From: Adiantum capillus-veneris
Taxonomy: Eukaryota > Streptophyta > Polypodiopsida > Polypodiales > Pteridaceae
NCBI GenBank assembly: GCA_014529385.2
Contig: CM043949.1
Coordinates: 143,547,242-143,611,241 of the forward strand
DNA: 64,000 nucleotides
Reading direction: 5' to 3'
The translations under genes and the position numbers were made by a program. Position 1 is the stretch's first letter, and every line of letters begins with the position of its first letter. The notes below the pieces were generated by a model. That model was not told where the DNA came from, searched no databases, and saw only the letters and a list, made by a program, of their open reading frames with translations. Below, piece after piece: positions 12,797 through 23,266 of the stretch.

Positions 12797-12841
12797 GAGA
12801 GAGAGAGAGAGGAGGAAGAAGAAGAAGAAGAAGAAGAAGAG
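12797..12841 (+). repeat. GA and GAA microsatellite
   Basis: A GA dinucleotide run passes into a run of GAA triplets. Confidence 0.85.
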
Positions 12842-12940
12842 AAAATTTCTACGTTGTATGAACAATTTCAAGATCTATTAGAGGAGTCTTGAACTCAAGA
12901 CCTCTTATTCAAGAGGGAACTAAAGTAACCAATTTACCAC

Positions 12941-12944
<4 letters not shown>

Positions 12945-12996
<52 letters not shown>
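12945..12996 (+). repeat. GA microsatellite
   Basis: About 26 GA units, nearly pure. Confidence 0.9.
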
Positions 12997-13000
<4 letters not shown>

Positions 13001-13378
13001 AGGAGAAAGATTGAATTAACGTCCTGTAGATACATCTCGGTTAATCTTCAAGGCCTTCATGCCCAAATGCATTTTAAACAAATGAAAGTATAATGCTTCT
13101 GAAAAAACCCTCTTAAGTCTCCTAAGATTTATAGCTACAATGGGGTTTCAATACATAACTTGGAAAATAGCTACTTTAGATAGAGTAAGTGCTCACTCCT
13201 AGGGGAGCGGGACACGCAACTGTGCAATGATTGCTTTGCCTCCTTTGTAGATTGTCCACTTACCGTTCTTTCTTGCCTCGTTTACTTAGCTAATTCTGTT
13301 GGTCTATTCTTGAGCTGTAGTGGTGTGAGCTCATCTGCTATCCTGCCTTTGAAGTTTGTTCCCTTGAGCGATTTTGTC

Positions 13379-13676
13379 TGTCACAACCCAGTGACATGGC
13401 AGCCCTTGTACACACACACTACCCCTTTTGGCATGGACAGTCCCACGGAATATCCGATTGAAATGATGACGTGGCACTGTCGTACGGATTGGCCGGAAAA
13501 GGTAGCGCAAATCGCGGGATGCTGACGTGGCAACAACGTACGGAAAGCAGATACGTGGGCTGCTTTTGTCTACGCAATGCTTGAGAGAGAGAGAGAGCTT
13601 TACTTTTTTTAAGGCTTTGCTTTGTTTACTAAAGAGAGCTTGTGAGAGAGAGAACATGCTTTATTTTTGAAAGCTT
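13379..13676 (+). repeat. Possible LTR fragment with TGACGTGGCA motifs
   Basis: The block begins TGTCACAACCC and contains GATGACGTGGCA and GCTGACGTGGCA followed by a CGTACGGA string. The same combination occurs inside the LTR at 14,693-15,367. It is probably part of a related LTR, cut off by the Penelope-like fragment; boundaries are not certain. Confidence 0.4.
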
Positions 13677-14347
13677 TTGGGACAGCCTTTGGACATTGAC
13701 ATCATATCTTGGTTAGATTCTCTTTTGGACAATTTATATATAACCATCGGCGACTCTCTTTTCAAGCAAAGAATTGGTATCTCTATGGGCACCAATTGTG
13801 TTGTTTTTCTTGCTAATTTCTATCTTTTTACATATGAGTTTGATTTTATGGAGCATCTTGTCCTTGCTAACACTTGCCCAATATTTTTGCACAAGTTATG
13901 CAATGTAAGACGCTTTGTAGATGATCTTTTTGTCCCTGACGTTCCTTCCTTTCAAGATTTTATGTACTTGAATTCGAGTTCTGAAGGCGGAGGAATTTAT
14001 CCCAAGGAGTTTTGTGAACTTAACTGTACCACAAATAGTGATTGTTGTGCCTTTTTAGACCTTAAGATTTTTCAAACTCCCTTGGGATTAGAAGTAGATA
14101 TCTATGATAAGCGCCTTGAATTAGAATATGCCAATCTAAATATCATCCGTATGCCTCACATTTCTTTGAATATTTCTCTTTTAGCTAAGTACGGTGTCAT
14201 TTGCTCTCAACTACTTAGATTTTATTGTCTTTGTTCTAGTAAATTTGCTTTTGTTGTTCAATCTTGCGATCTTATTTCTTTACTAGTTGAAAAAGATTAC
14301 TCATTCAAAAGAATCATGAAAAATGTTCGTTCATTTTTGCATCGTAG
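13677..14347 (+). pseudogene. Penelope-like element reverse transcriptase fragment
   Basis: An open frame of about 220 codons encodes part of a reverse transcriptase with the signature ISMGTNC in motif B and RRFVDDLF as the catalytic xDD box, then IYPKEF, FLDLKIF and YDKRLELEY strings. These are the hallmark strings of canonical Penelope-like elements and not of LTR or LINE RTs. The N-terminal RT motifs and the GIY-YIG endonuclease are not present, so it is a fragment. The 3' end runs directly into an LTR end near 14,350. In plants such elements are best known from conifers; assignment here is from motifs seen by eye. Confidence 0.7.
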
Positions 14348-14350
14348 TAA

Positions 14351-15367
14351 TCTGGGGTGGAATTCCGCCACTCCGTGTCGCGTGTCGTCTCTCTCTCTCT
14401 CTCTCTCTTTCAGTTAGTTGTTATTGAAGTGCTAAAAGTCTGTTCAGTTTGTTCTTTCCTATTGGCACATGGTGCCCGTCTTGTGACAGAGAAGCTAACT
14501 CCTTGATCAAAAGAGCTGAAAGGAGAAGCTAACTCCTTAATAAAAAGAGCACACTGATGGTCCCTCGAAATGTCCTTCGGAAACTTTTTACCTAACTTGA
14601 GTTGTTTTGCAGATATGTTGTAATCGCGGACGATTACTCTGTTTCAAGAAGGAGAGATGTCACATCTCCCCTTCTCTTTAAAGAAGAGGAGATGTCACAA
14701 ACTGCTAACGTGTCAAAACCCTAAAGAATGGAGCCAACTTGCAGATGCTGGCCGAGGGGCCTAAACCCTAAGAGAACAAGTAATAGAAGAAGAAGTCCTA
14801 CCAACTTATGGGGACCCCGTCCGATGGGGCCCGAGTGACATAAAGGAAGTAAAATAAAGCAGGACCCACATACAGACGCAAAATTGATGAGGTTGCAGTT
14901 GTACGGCAAATTTCCAAAAATTGCACTGACATGATGACATGGCAGGTTGTACGGATTTCCGCGTTTTGTGTTGGCTGATGACGTGGCAGGTTGTACGGAT
15001 TTTCGTGATTTACGCTGATAGCTTTTTGACTTTGCTTTTGGACCAGATGCTTTTGAGTTTGAAGGCTTTTCACTGTAATTGCTTTTTAGGCCAAGGGCCT
15101 TTAAATATGAGGTAGGGCTCATTCTCTGGCATGCTTCCTGGAGAAGGTGCAGAGTTTGGAGTACCGGCTTGTATTGTGTTGATGCAATATAAAGAAATAC
15201 CGAGAGGGGCGTCAGGGGTTGGGGCCAATACTCTCTGGGGTGGAATTCCGCCACTCCGTGTCACGTGTTGTCTCCTCTCTCTCTCTTTCAGTTCAGTTGT
15301 TATTGAAGTGCAAAAAGTCTGTTCAGTCTGTTATTTTCTATTGGCACGTGGTGCCCGTCTTGTGACA
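14351..15367 (+). mobile_element. Rearranged LTR element remnant, family with CTTGTGACA ends
   Basis: It consists of an LTR 3' end fragment (14,351-14,488), about 200 bases of the region normally found upstream of a 3' LTR (14,489-14,692), and a complete LTR (14,693-15,367). The same internal sequence (GAGAAGCTAACTCCTT repeats, then a purine tract) precedes the LTR at 24,116. No coding sequence survives. It looks like a recombined, internally deleted copy. Confidence 0.7.
14693..15367 (+). repeat. LTR (675 bases), copy A
   Basis: It starts TGTCACAAACTGC and ends CTTGTGACA, matching the LTRs at 17,433 and 24,116 through most of their length. It lacks the telomere-like CCCTAA array of those copies and instead carries two tandem copies of a block with ACGTGGCAGGTTGTACGGA. 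Confidence 0.75.
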
Positions 15368-15845
15368 CACCGCCCACCCCTTGCTAGCTCACAACTTTTT
15401 AAAACGAGCAGTCACAAGGTGGGGGTGACTGTGGGCACCGTACCCAAAGAGGAGGAGGTGTTGTGGTCGATGCCGTCAAAAGACTGCCAAGGTAGAGCGT
15501 TTAAGAACGTTGGCATGGAGGAGGCTATGGAGCGCATGTAGGAGGATCTAGTACCTACGTTTTAAAATGCACGGCAAGTAGGGGCTCGAACTATTCACCG
15601 TCAAGGATGCCACCAAGTAGCGTTGTAAAACGCTACAACGCTGACCCTGCGATAGCGGCAATAAGAAAGGGTGGAGTGAGCGGCGCCGGCACAAGGGTAT
15701 TCCCTAGCGTTTTAAAACGCTGCTAGAGGAGGGAGGGGAATGAAGAATGCCGCCAGGTGAGGACAATGGTTCTTCTCTTTACATGTCTTCTCCACAGATA
15801 ACGCCTTGCTCGCCCAAGGTCATGGAGCACTAAGTTCTGATACCA
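15368..15845. other. Non-coding DNA with AACGCT palindromes
   Basis: No gene. Several AGCGTT/AACGCT strings lie here, including the perfect 16-base palindrome AGCGTTTTAAAACGCT at 15,706-15,721. The right part could be the internal start of the minus-strand element whose LTR begins at 15,846. Confidence 0.4.
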
Positions 15846-15869
15846 TGTCAAAGTCAACGATGCAGAAGC

Positions 15870-15927
<58 letters not shown>

Positions 15928-16117
15928 TCCTAAACCAACCAACCTTGGCAATGAATAACTGATCTGTGATACAATGGGGGCCGAGGGTTGCTTATATAGC
16001 AACCTCAATAAATTGCCCTACCCAGACTTTAATAAATAAGTAAAATAAATACCTAAAAGCCAAACTAAATAATGGGATCACATTGGGCAATTCACTTGAG
16101 ATGCCCAAACTCTAACA
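15846..16117 (-). repeat. Minus-strand LTR with primer-binding site
   Basis: Read on the minus strand, the block starts TGTTAGAGTTTGGGC, has a TATATAAG box, then a CT run, and ends TTGACA, followed at once by TGGTATCAGAAC (plus-strand 15,834-15,845), a close match to the initiator tRNA-Met priming site. The 272-base length and layout suggest a short LTR, perhaps Ty1/copia. Coding DNA for it is not recognisable. Confidence 0.65.
15873..15925 (+). repeat. GA microsatellite inside the minus-strand LTR
   Basis: A pure run of about 26 GA units lies downstream of the TATA box of that LTR, in its transcribed part. Confidence 0.9.
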
Positions 16118-16295
16118 ATCACATGGCACTACGCCCCTTCCCAATGATTTTTTTTGCATTCTCCGTACATGCCACCTTTTGTATACATAGCCCTCGCATT
16201 GTGATCCTCGTCTTGTACATCATGTGGGTGATAGGCCTGTGAGCATTCCTAGAGGTCTCTTTGTACACAATATACAACCACTTTTTGTGTGCGCG

Positions 16296-16336
<41 letters not shown>

Positions 16337-16637
16337 CCCTTTGAGTAGGATGATGGGGAGCCAGGTTCTTTCGTTGGAGTAAACTGTTCACATCGGGTGG
16401 CAGATCCTTCTGCGGCAGTAGCACCCACCTACTTTTGGTTACAGTTTTTGGTCATTGTCATCAGCTTTTCTATACGAATCAAAGAAATTACATATGTTGT
16501 CTATCCGATTGGAATATTACATAACTGGTCGTCTCCCTCTTTTATTCAATTGTTTTGAAGTGCTAAAGTGTTTCTGAGTGTGTAGATTACAATTATCTTT
16601 GTATTTCCGTCCGATCACTCGCCGGAAGTGGTTAAAG
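16118..16637 (+). other. Probable LTR remnant with GA repeat
   Basis: The right part has TTGTTTTGAAGTGCTAAAG, similar to the U5-side string of the 14,693/17,433/24,116 LTRs, and is followed by a priming-site-like sequence. A GA microsatellite occupies 16,299-16,335. LTR limits were not resolved. Confidence 0.35.
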
Positions 16638-16649
16638 TGGTATTAGAGC
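16638..16649 (+). promoter_or_regulatory. Degenerate primer-binding site
   Basis: TGGTATTAGAGC differs by one base from the initiator tRNA-Met site TGGTATCAGAGC and lies upstream of the gag fragment at 17,241. Confidence 0.55.
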
Positions 16650-17240
16650 ACAATTTGCTTCATTGCCCTCTGCAAATAGAAGCATGATCCAACCGATATG
16701 GACGGAGAACAGGTCGATTACACTGCTCAAGAAGGGAACCCTCCCAATCCCTCTATGCAAAGACAACCAGATGAAACGCATACACAGTATGTGGTTTGAC
16801 AACGGGTGTACCTTGGTGGACTAACAAAAGAAGAACTGACAGATGATTGAATTGATTTATAAGCCGTGCACAATTACTTGGGCTCTCTAAATACACCAGT
16901 AGCCTCAGCAGGTCTCCCATATGCATTCTTTTCCACAAAATCCGCTTGTGGCCCCTTCCCGACAGAATTTTGGAGCTGTCCCATAGTTTTTAGGAGGCAT
17001 TTTTAAGTAGATGCCTTCAAGAGAACGTTCCCATGCCACAGATACTTCACAGACCCTTGCCTTATACTCCTCTTCCTCCTCCACCCCCCCCCCCCCCCAC
17101 TCTTCCACTTACATATACGACGGATGGGCAACATCACCACTATTACTACAAATTCCGCACCTCCAAAAACGGACGCTGGTCGAAAACCCTCTAAAGATGG
17201 GGGCGCTACAATAAAGTTTTTCGCATTTTGAGGCATCCAA

Positions 17241-17399
17241 GATTCTCATAATGCTCTCGAATTTCTACAGCAATTCGACGTTCTGTTTAGTAATGGGAAT
17301 TTTACCGAAGAATCAAAGCTGCTTAGGGTCACATCTTTTCTCAAGGATAGTGCATTGACATGGTGGGCTTCCCTGCCCCAAAAGTTGGATCGACTTTAA
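17241..17399 (+). pseudogene. Ty3/gypsy gag (capsid) fragment
   Basis: A short frame of 52 codons reads EFLQQFDVLFSNGNF, then ESKLLRV and LTWWASL, the core of the retrotransposon gag domain; compare FIQQFDAVF and WQWWSSL in the chromovirus of this window. It is cut off about 30 bases later by the LTR element beginning at 17,433. The upstream stretch 16,650-17,240 (with a C-run near 17,089) is probably degraded gag leader; no intact frame is visible there. Confidence 0.65.
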
Positions 17400-17432
17400 G
17401 TTTTCGTTCCACCCAAGTTTTTTGGATGACGC

Positions 17433-18055
17433 TGTAACAAACTACTGACGTGTCAAACCCTAAAGAATGGAACCAACTTACAGATGTGGCCGAGGGGCCT
17501 AAACCCTAATTTCTACCAGAAACCCTAACTGCCTAAACCCTAATTTTTGCCAGAAATCCTAATTGTTGAAACCCTAATTCTGGAAACCCTAACCCTAAAA
17601 TTGCTGAAACCGTAACCCTAACCCTAACCTTAAGGGCAACAGACAGATTTTCGCATTTTGCGTTGGTTGATGACGTGGCAGGTTGTACGGATTTTCGTGA
17701 TTTACGTTGGCAGCTTTTTGGCTTTGCTTTTGGACCAGATGCTTTTAAGTTTGAAGGCTTTTCAGTGTAATTGCTTTTTAGGCCAAGGGCCTTTAAATAT
17801 GAGGTTAGGACTCATTCTCTGGCATGCTTCCTCGAGAAGGTGCAGAGTCTGGAGTACTGGCTTGTACTGTATTGAAGCAATATAAAGAAATACCGAAAGG
17901 GGCGCCAAGATTTGGGGCCAATACTCTCTGGGATGGAATTCCGCCACTCCGTGTCGCGTATTGTCTCTCTCTCTTTCAGTTCAATGGTTATTGAAGTGCT
18001 AAAAGTCTGTTCAGTCTGTTCTTTTCTATTGGCACGTGGTGCCCGTCTTGTGACA
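17433..18055 (+). repeat. 5' LTR, copy B, with telomere-like array
   Basis: It has the same ends as copies A and C. Positions about 17,505-17,635 hold many CCCTAA/CCCTAAA units separated by short spacers such as TTTTTGCCAGAAA. Confidence 0.8.
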
Positions 18056-18056
18056 G

Positions 18057-18068
18057 TGGTATCAAAGC
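18057..18068 (+). promoter_or_regulatory. Primer-binding site of the outer element
   Basis: TGGTATCAAAGC, one base after the LTR end, differs by one base from the canonical initiator tRNA-Met site. Confidence 0.7.
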
Positions 18069-18151
18069 ATAAGGCGTGTGCTTTTCTGAAAGAATACCGG
18101 TCCTACAAAAGAGCAGACAGAGCTAATGGAATTTTATTTGAGGTATCGTCG

Positions 18152-19298
18152 TGTCACGTGACACATCCCAACCCTATGTGTCCGTGGACAAGCTACAACG
18201 TGATCAGGGTTCAGTCAGTCCAGTGAGTTTAGATTAGCAGTGATCTGGCACTTTTGTGAGTCTATTCGTAGACCGTGCATGACCAGTCACTTAGCATAGA
18301 TGCATATCCTCCGGTTGCACACAGCATGATCATCGAAATTCCCATCAGAATCCATTAGCATCAATTAGGGGAATTTTCCAGTGCATTTATTCTATTTTCC
18401 TATTTTCCTATTTTTGGTTATTTTCACTTATTATTTTCATGTGACTTTCCAACAAAAGTAGGGCAATTTTGCTAAGTTAATGTATAAGCAAACCCAAGTT
18501 AGCACTTTCTGGCAGAAGAGGCAGCAGGAGCTTCCCGCTCAACAGGCAACTTCTCAGCAATACCCCCCCTCAGCAGTAGACCCTCGCCATCCACTCCTTC
18601 CCTTGGCATTTCCTCCCAGCAAGCCATCGCCTACAAGTCCTCTTGCCTGGCCTTTTCCAACCTCAGCAGATACATCCCAGCCAACGTTTTTCAGCCTTGA
18701 CAAAAACGCCAGCATCACTTACAGATTCAACGTTTTTTCAGCCTTGTCAAAAACGCAAGCTCAACAATAGCAAAAATGCAGAATTCAGCAGTTGGATTCT
18801 CGCAGTTTTCAGCCTATGACACAGTAGCAAATCAGCCCCGAGACGGTTGTAGATGTTTCCCCCATTTTCAGCCATAAAAACGCAGCCAAAACAGTCATTT
18901 TCAGCCACCGAAACAGTCCCAGAATTCAGCGATTAGAAGATCTCAGATTTCAGCCATCAAGTCGTCGTCGTCATCTCCGTCGTCGTCATCGGCATAGTCC
19001 CATTGCATCAGTCCATTGCATACGCATTGTACCCCTTTGTGCAATCAAAAATAGACCACTCTCGCCGACGAGAGTGGGGCCTTCGGAGGAGGGTTTTACA
19101 ACCTCGGGTGTCGTATCTCTTCTCTCTCCTTCTCTCAGTCTCATTCACTTGCACGCACAATATCCACTCACTTTGTTCGTGATCATAGCACTCTCCACAA
19201 GACGGAAAGCTCTCTTTCCCTAAGAACTAAAAGGAACCTTGAGCAATAAAGATCACTAATCTTGAGAAAATACAACATTCATTCCGCTGCACCTAACA
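18152..19298 (+). repeat. 5' LTR, copy D (1147 bases)
   Basis: It starts with the 12-base palindrome TGTCACGTGACA containing a G-box core. A TATA-like TGTATAAG lies at about 18,480, and a CT-rich stretch lies near 19,105-19,140. It ends CACCTAACA. The middle has many CAGCGTTTT/AAAACGC strings. Confidence 0.88.
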
Positions 19299-19299
19299 T

Positions 19300-19311
19300 T
19301 GGTATCAGAGC
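19300..19311 (+). promoter_or_regulatory. Primer-binding site of the LARD-like element
   Basis: TGGTATCAGAGC one base after the LTR is a perfect match to the initiator tRNA-Met priming site. Confidence 0.88.
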
Positions 19312-19661
19312 TTTGGAAGTGTTCTGCATTACTCAAGGAAAGAACCACAAGAACCACAAGAAATTTTTTTGCTTGTTGCGATCGCACGAACCCAAGTTTA
19401 CTTGGGTGTGGCGATTTCTAATCGTGTTTTGTTGAAGAGTGACAGGAATCCCAAGAAAGAAGGGCTTGTCCAGCCTCCCCTTGTGTCTCTTTTCACTCAT
19501 TGAGAGCGGACCGTGCACCTAGCGGCCGGCCAATCGACGTGAGGTGGGAAAAAGCAACCTTGGTGTGAGCGCAAGGCCGCCAAGGGGTGCGCCCGCAGAA
19601 AGGAGTAGAACTCGGGTGAAGAGAAGATCCTTCTCCAACGCGATTTGCAAGCGAAAGAAAA

Positions 19662-19803
19662 CCTGAAGACCCTCAAGAAGTCAAGAACCTCAAGAACCCA
19701 AGACCCTCAAGACTCAAGAACCTCAAGAACCTCAAGAACCCAAGTTCCTTGTGAACTTAAGAAACCAAGACCCTCAAGAACCCAAGTTCCTCGTGAACTT
19801 AAG
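19662..19803 (+). repeat. CCTCAAGAAC leader minisatellite
   Basis: Many near-identical 9-12-base units built from CCTCAAGAACCCAAG lie in the leader just before the gag-like start. A shorter version lies at 29,175-29,250 in the related element. Confidence 0.8.
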
Positions 19804-19819
19804 AACCCACGATTGCAGA

Positions 19820-20497
19820 ATGGTCGTCACCCGAAGCGGAATGGATACTTTGCATACAGGTGATGAGCATGAGAGAGGCGAAGAAGAATTTTCCCCATCA
19901 GGAGGTTTTTCCGACCCTTCCCCATCTACGACAAAGATTGCACTAACTCCTATGGAGGAGTTAAAGCAGATGTTTAAGGAAAGAATGGCAGAAATGAAAC
20001 GCAGACACGCAGAAGAAAAAGCAGAAAGAGAAGTAGAAAGAAAGGCAAGAGAAGTAGAAAGAGAAGCAACAAGAAAGGCAAGACAAGAACAGCGCGACCG
20101 ACACATGCAAGAGTTCTTGCGACTCTCGTCTCCAGTGCCGGCACCGATGCAAGAGATTCGGGAAAAGGAGACTCTCTCAGTCTCTTCTTCTCCAAAGCAT
20201 GACCCACAGGATTTGCATGATTGTGTGAAGCATGATGATGATTTGATTGACAATGACTTGCATGATGATTTGAAGCATAATGATAAGCATGATGATTTGC
20301 ATAATGATTTGGATGACAATGACAAGCATGATGATTTGCATGATCAAGATGTGATTTCTCACAAGCATGATGATTTGTATGATCAAGATGTGATTTCTCA
20401 CAAGCATGATGAATTGCATGACGATGAGGTGATTGTTCACAAGGATGATGTGTTAGTGGATGCTTTTTCTAGCGAAGCTAACCTCGTTGCAGATTAG
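19820..20497 (+). CDS. Gag-like N-terminal protein with His/Asp-rich repeats
   Basis: The start is the Met of MVVTRSGMDT (19,820), chosen because the related element at 29,288 begins MVVSRSGMDT at the same distance from its priming site. The 225-residue product has a Glu/Arg/Lys-rich, probably coiled-coil segment at about residues 50-105, then a His/Asp-rich repeat region (about residues 130-215) with units like KHDDLHDQDVISH encoded by 39-base tandem repeats at 20,324, 20,363 and 20,402. The capsid and zinc-knuckle parts present in the relative are absent. It may be a degenerate gag or a low-complexity product of repeat expansion; function unknown. Confidence 0.55.
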   Translation: MVVTRSGMDTLHTGDEHERGEEEFSPSGGFSDPSPSTTKIALTPMEELKQMFKERMAEMKRRHAEEKAEREVERKAREVEREATRKARQEQRDRHMQEFLRLSSPVPAPMQEIREKETLSVSSSPKHDPQDLHDCVKHDDDLIDNDLHDDLKHNDKHDDLHNDLDDNDKHDDLHDQDVISHKHDDLYDQDVISHKHDELHDDEVIVHKDDVLVDAFSSEANLVAD

Positions 20498-21360
20498 ATC
20501 AATCACGAAGGATCGATCTTGGCTCTCGAGCCTAGATCCCAAGAACCCCTTCAGGAAGAAACGATCTTGGCTCTAGAGCCTTGGTCCAACGAACCATCAC
20601 AGGAAGTATTATGTGTTCGCATGATTGATACGCACGCATTGTTCGAGTGTTTCATTCGTGAAGGTTTCCTATATTTTAGTCAGCATCGGTATGTGATCCC
20701 TTTTATTAGACATGACATTGTATGTTGAGCACGTTTCTCTCATGGATGAGCACGGATGTATGCGGATTGTTCATGAAAAGTTGAAAAAAGTTTTTATGTT
20801 AGGAAGGTGCATTCCATATCTCTTCCCTGGCATGACACAGTTTCCGAAAGAGCACATGATAGTTTGAGCACCAAGCATGGGCATTTCCATTGTGATTTGC
20901 CACAATTGATTGATTTCGATCAAACAGAAAAGATTCGATCGCATTGTTTGCATGTGTTTGATGAACGGGTTGTCACTCCGTCTCTATGTTCATCTACATT
21001 GCATGCACAGTCTTTAGAGAAGACAAGATTTTTTTCCTTCACTTTACATGGAATGGGTATGTTCATGGTTTTGTGTTGGAGATGGTTTCAGGAATTTTCA
21101 GCCATGGAGATTCTTGAAGACGAAAGAAGCAGGACTCTAGACGAAGTTGCAGTATCGAAGGAGCCACAGAAGACTTTGAGTCGCTTTCGGTGCGGCCCAA
21201 AGAAGCAAGCATTGCAGACCTTTATGAAGTTCAAGTATCGCTCGACCCACACAGCAGAGTGGGCCGGCGAAGAGTCCCTTCCAAGATTCCGGATGCTGTT
21301 GGCGATCTCCCTCGACGCCATACAGTTCGGTACCAGTACCTCACTTTGAAAAGGAGGGGA

Positions 21361-22487
21361 TGTCACGTGACACATCCCAACCCTATGTGTCTGTGGACAA
21401 GCTACAGCATGATCAGGGTTCAGTCAGTCCAGTCAGTTTACATTAGCAGTGATCTGGCACTTTTGTGAGTCTATTCGTAGACCGTGCATGACCAGTCACT
21501 TAGCATAGATGCATATCCTCCGGTTGCACACAGCATGATCATCGGAATTCCCATCAGAATCTATTAGCATCAGTTAGGGGAATTTTCTAGTGCATTTAGC
21601 CTATTTTCCTATTTTTGGTTATTTTCACTTATTATTTTTAAGTGACTTTCCAACAAAAGTAGGTAGGGCAATTTTGCTAAGTTAATGTATAAGCAAACCC
21701 AAGTTATCACTTTCTGGCAGAAGAGGCAGTAGGAGCTTCCCGCTCAACAGGCAACTTCTCAGCAGTACCTCCCCTCAGCAGTAGACCCTCGCCATCCACT
21801 CCTTCCCTTGGCGTTTCCTCTTAGCAAGCCATCGCCTACAAGTCCTCTTGCTTGGCGTTTTCCAACCTCAGCAGATACATCCCAGCCAGCGTTTTTCAGC
21901 CTTGACAAAAACGCCAGCATCACTTGCAGATTCAACGTTTTTTCAGCCTTGTAAAAAACACCAGCTGAGCAGTAGCAAAAACGCAGAATTCAGCAGTTGG
22001 ATTCTCGCAGTTTTCAGCCTATGACACAGTAGCAGATCAGCCCCGAGACGGTTACAGATGTTTCCCCCATTTTCAGCCATAAAAACACAACCAAAACAGT
22101 CATTTTCAGCCACCGAAACAGTCCCAGAATTCAGCGATTAGAAGATCTCAGCCATAAAGTCGTCGTCGTCGTCACCGGCATAGTCCCATTGCATCAGCCC
22201 ATTGCATACGCATTGTACCCCTTTGTGCAATCAGAAAATAGACCACTCTCACCGACGAGAGTGGGGCCTTCGGAGGAGGGTTTTACAACCTTGGGTGTCG
22301 TATCTCTTCTCTCTCCTTCTCTCAGTCTCATTCACTTGCACGCACAATATCCACTCACTTTGTTCATGATCATAGCACTCTCCGCAAGACGGAAAGCTCT
22401 CTCTTTCCCTAAGAACTAAAAGGAACCTTGAGCAATAAAGATCACTAATCTTGAGAAAATACAACATTTATTCTGCTGCACCTAACA
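21361..22487 (+). repeat. 3' LTR, copy E (1127 bases)
   Basis: It matches copy D along its length with few substitutions and short indels, starts TGTCACGTGACA and ends CACCTAACA. The target duplication CGTCG follows. Confidence 0.88.
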
Positions 22488-23266
22488 CGTCGCGCTCGAA
22501 CCCGGGCTTATTAGCCACTCCCACCCTTACTTCATCGCGCATCGGGCGCGCTCCCGTCTTCACCGCTTATGTCTTAACGGCATAAGCCAATTAAGATCAC
22601 TTGCAAGAGAAGGATCCAGATTTGTTTCAAGTCACTGTTTTTCTCAGAAGAAGTGCCATGCAGATGTTGATGTCTACAGCTACCAAGCAGCATACTCCAA
22701 GGACTTGGCAAGCTTTCAAGAAAATTTTTGCCCGAAGTTATATGGTTTGTGACATCTTTCTTCAGAGTGCAACTTCTGGCAGAGTGGGGTATCCTGAAAT
22801 GCTTGCCATGGAAACCCTAGCAGATTATATCTTGAAATTTCTCGACATCTCTTAGTAGATGTTTCTTCTCGAGTTGATAACCTTGGAAGTTCGGTGTGAT
22901 TGCTATCTCTTGGGACTACCATTGCTGCCAAAGAAACACTGTCTGTCCAAGAGGTGATGGACCATGCTGTGCTCGGCTACGACCTCATGGAAGGAACCTA
23001 ACCCTAATTTTTGGTGCAGGTTTCAAGATGGAAAATCAGTCGACTTTTCGAGCTCGATTGATGTCGAGATTGCTTTTTAAGTCTGAGTTCTGTTTGATCT
23101 TGTTTGGTGATCCTGTTTGGTATTTGTTGAAATGGATGGTATCTGTTTTGAACCTGTTTTGGTGCCGATTTGAATTGTTTGACTCTGGTTTGATACTGGT
23201 TTCAATGATTGGTGATTTTACTCCCGGGTGGAGAAGTGAGAAATTATGTTTGAGAATGCTTGTTCA

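Larger units (their letters stand above)
11970..13378. other. Repeat-rich non-coding DNA
   Basis: No convincing gene. The stretch contains a C-run next to an A-rich run (about 11,979-12,000), a 70-base tandem duplication (12,353-12,495), and GA/GAA and GA microsatellites. Short open frames here lack recognisable domains. Confidence 0.4.
18152..22487 (+). mobile_element. Non-autonomous LTR element (LARD-like) with intact target duplication
   Basis: Two highly similar LTRs (18,152-19,298 and 21,361-22,487) enclose about 2 kb. TGGTATCAGAGC priming and GAAAAGGAGGGGA purine-tract sites are in place. The pentamer CGTCG lies immediately left (18,147-18,151) and right (22,488-22,492), a perfect target duplication. 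The interior encodes one gag-like N-terminal frame and decayed remnants; a string like FMKFKYRSTHTAEW near 21,230 may be a worn chromodomain. No RT, integrase or protease is visible, so it must depend on relatives such as the element at 26,440. Confidence 0.9.
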
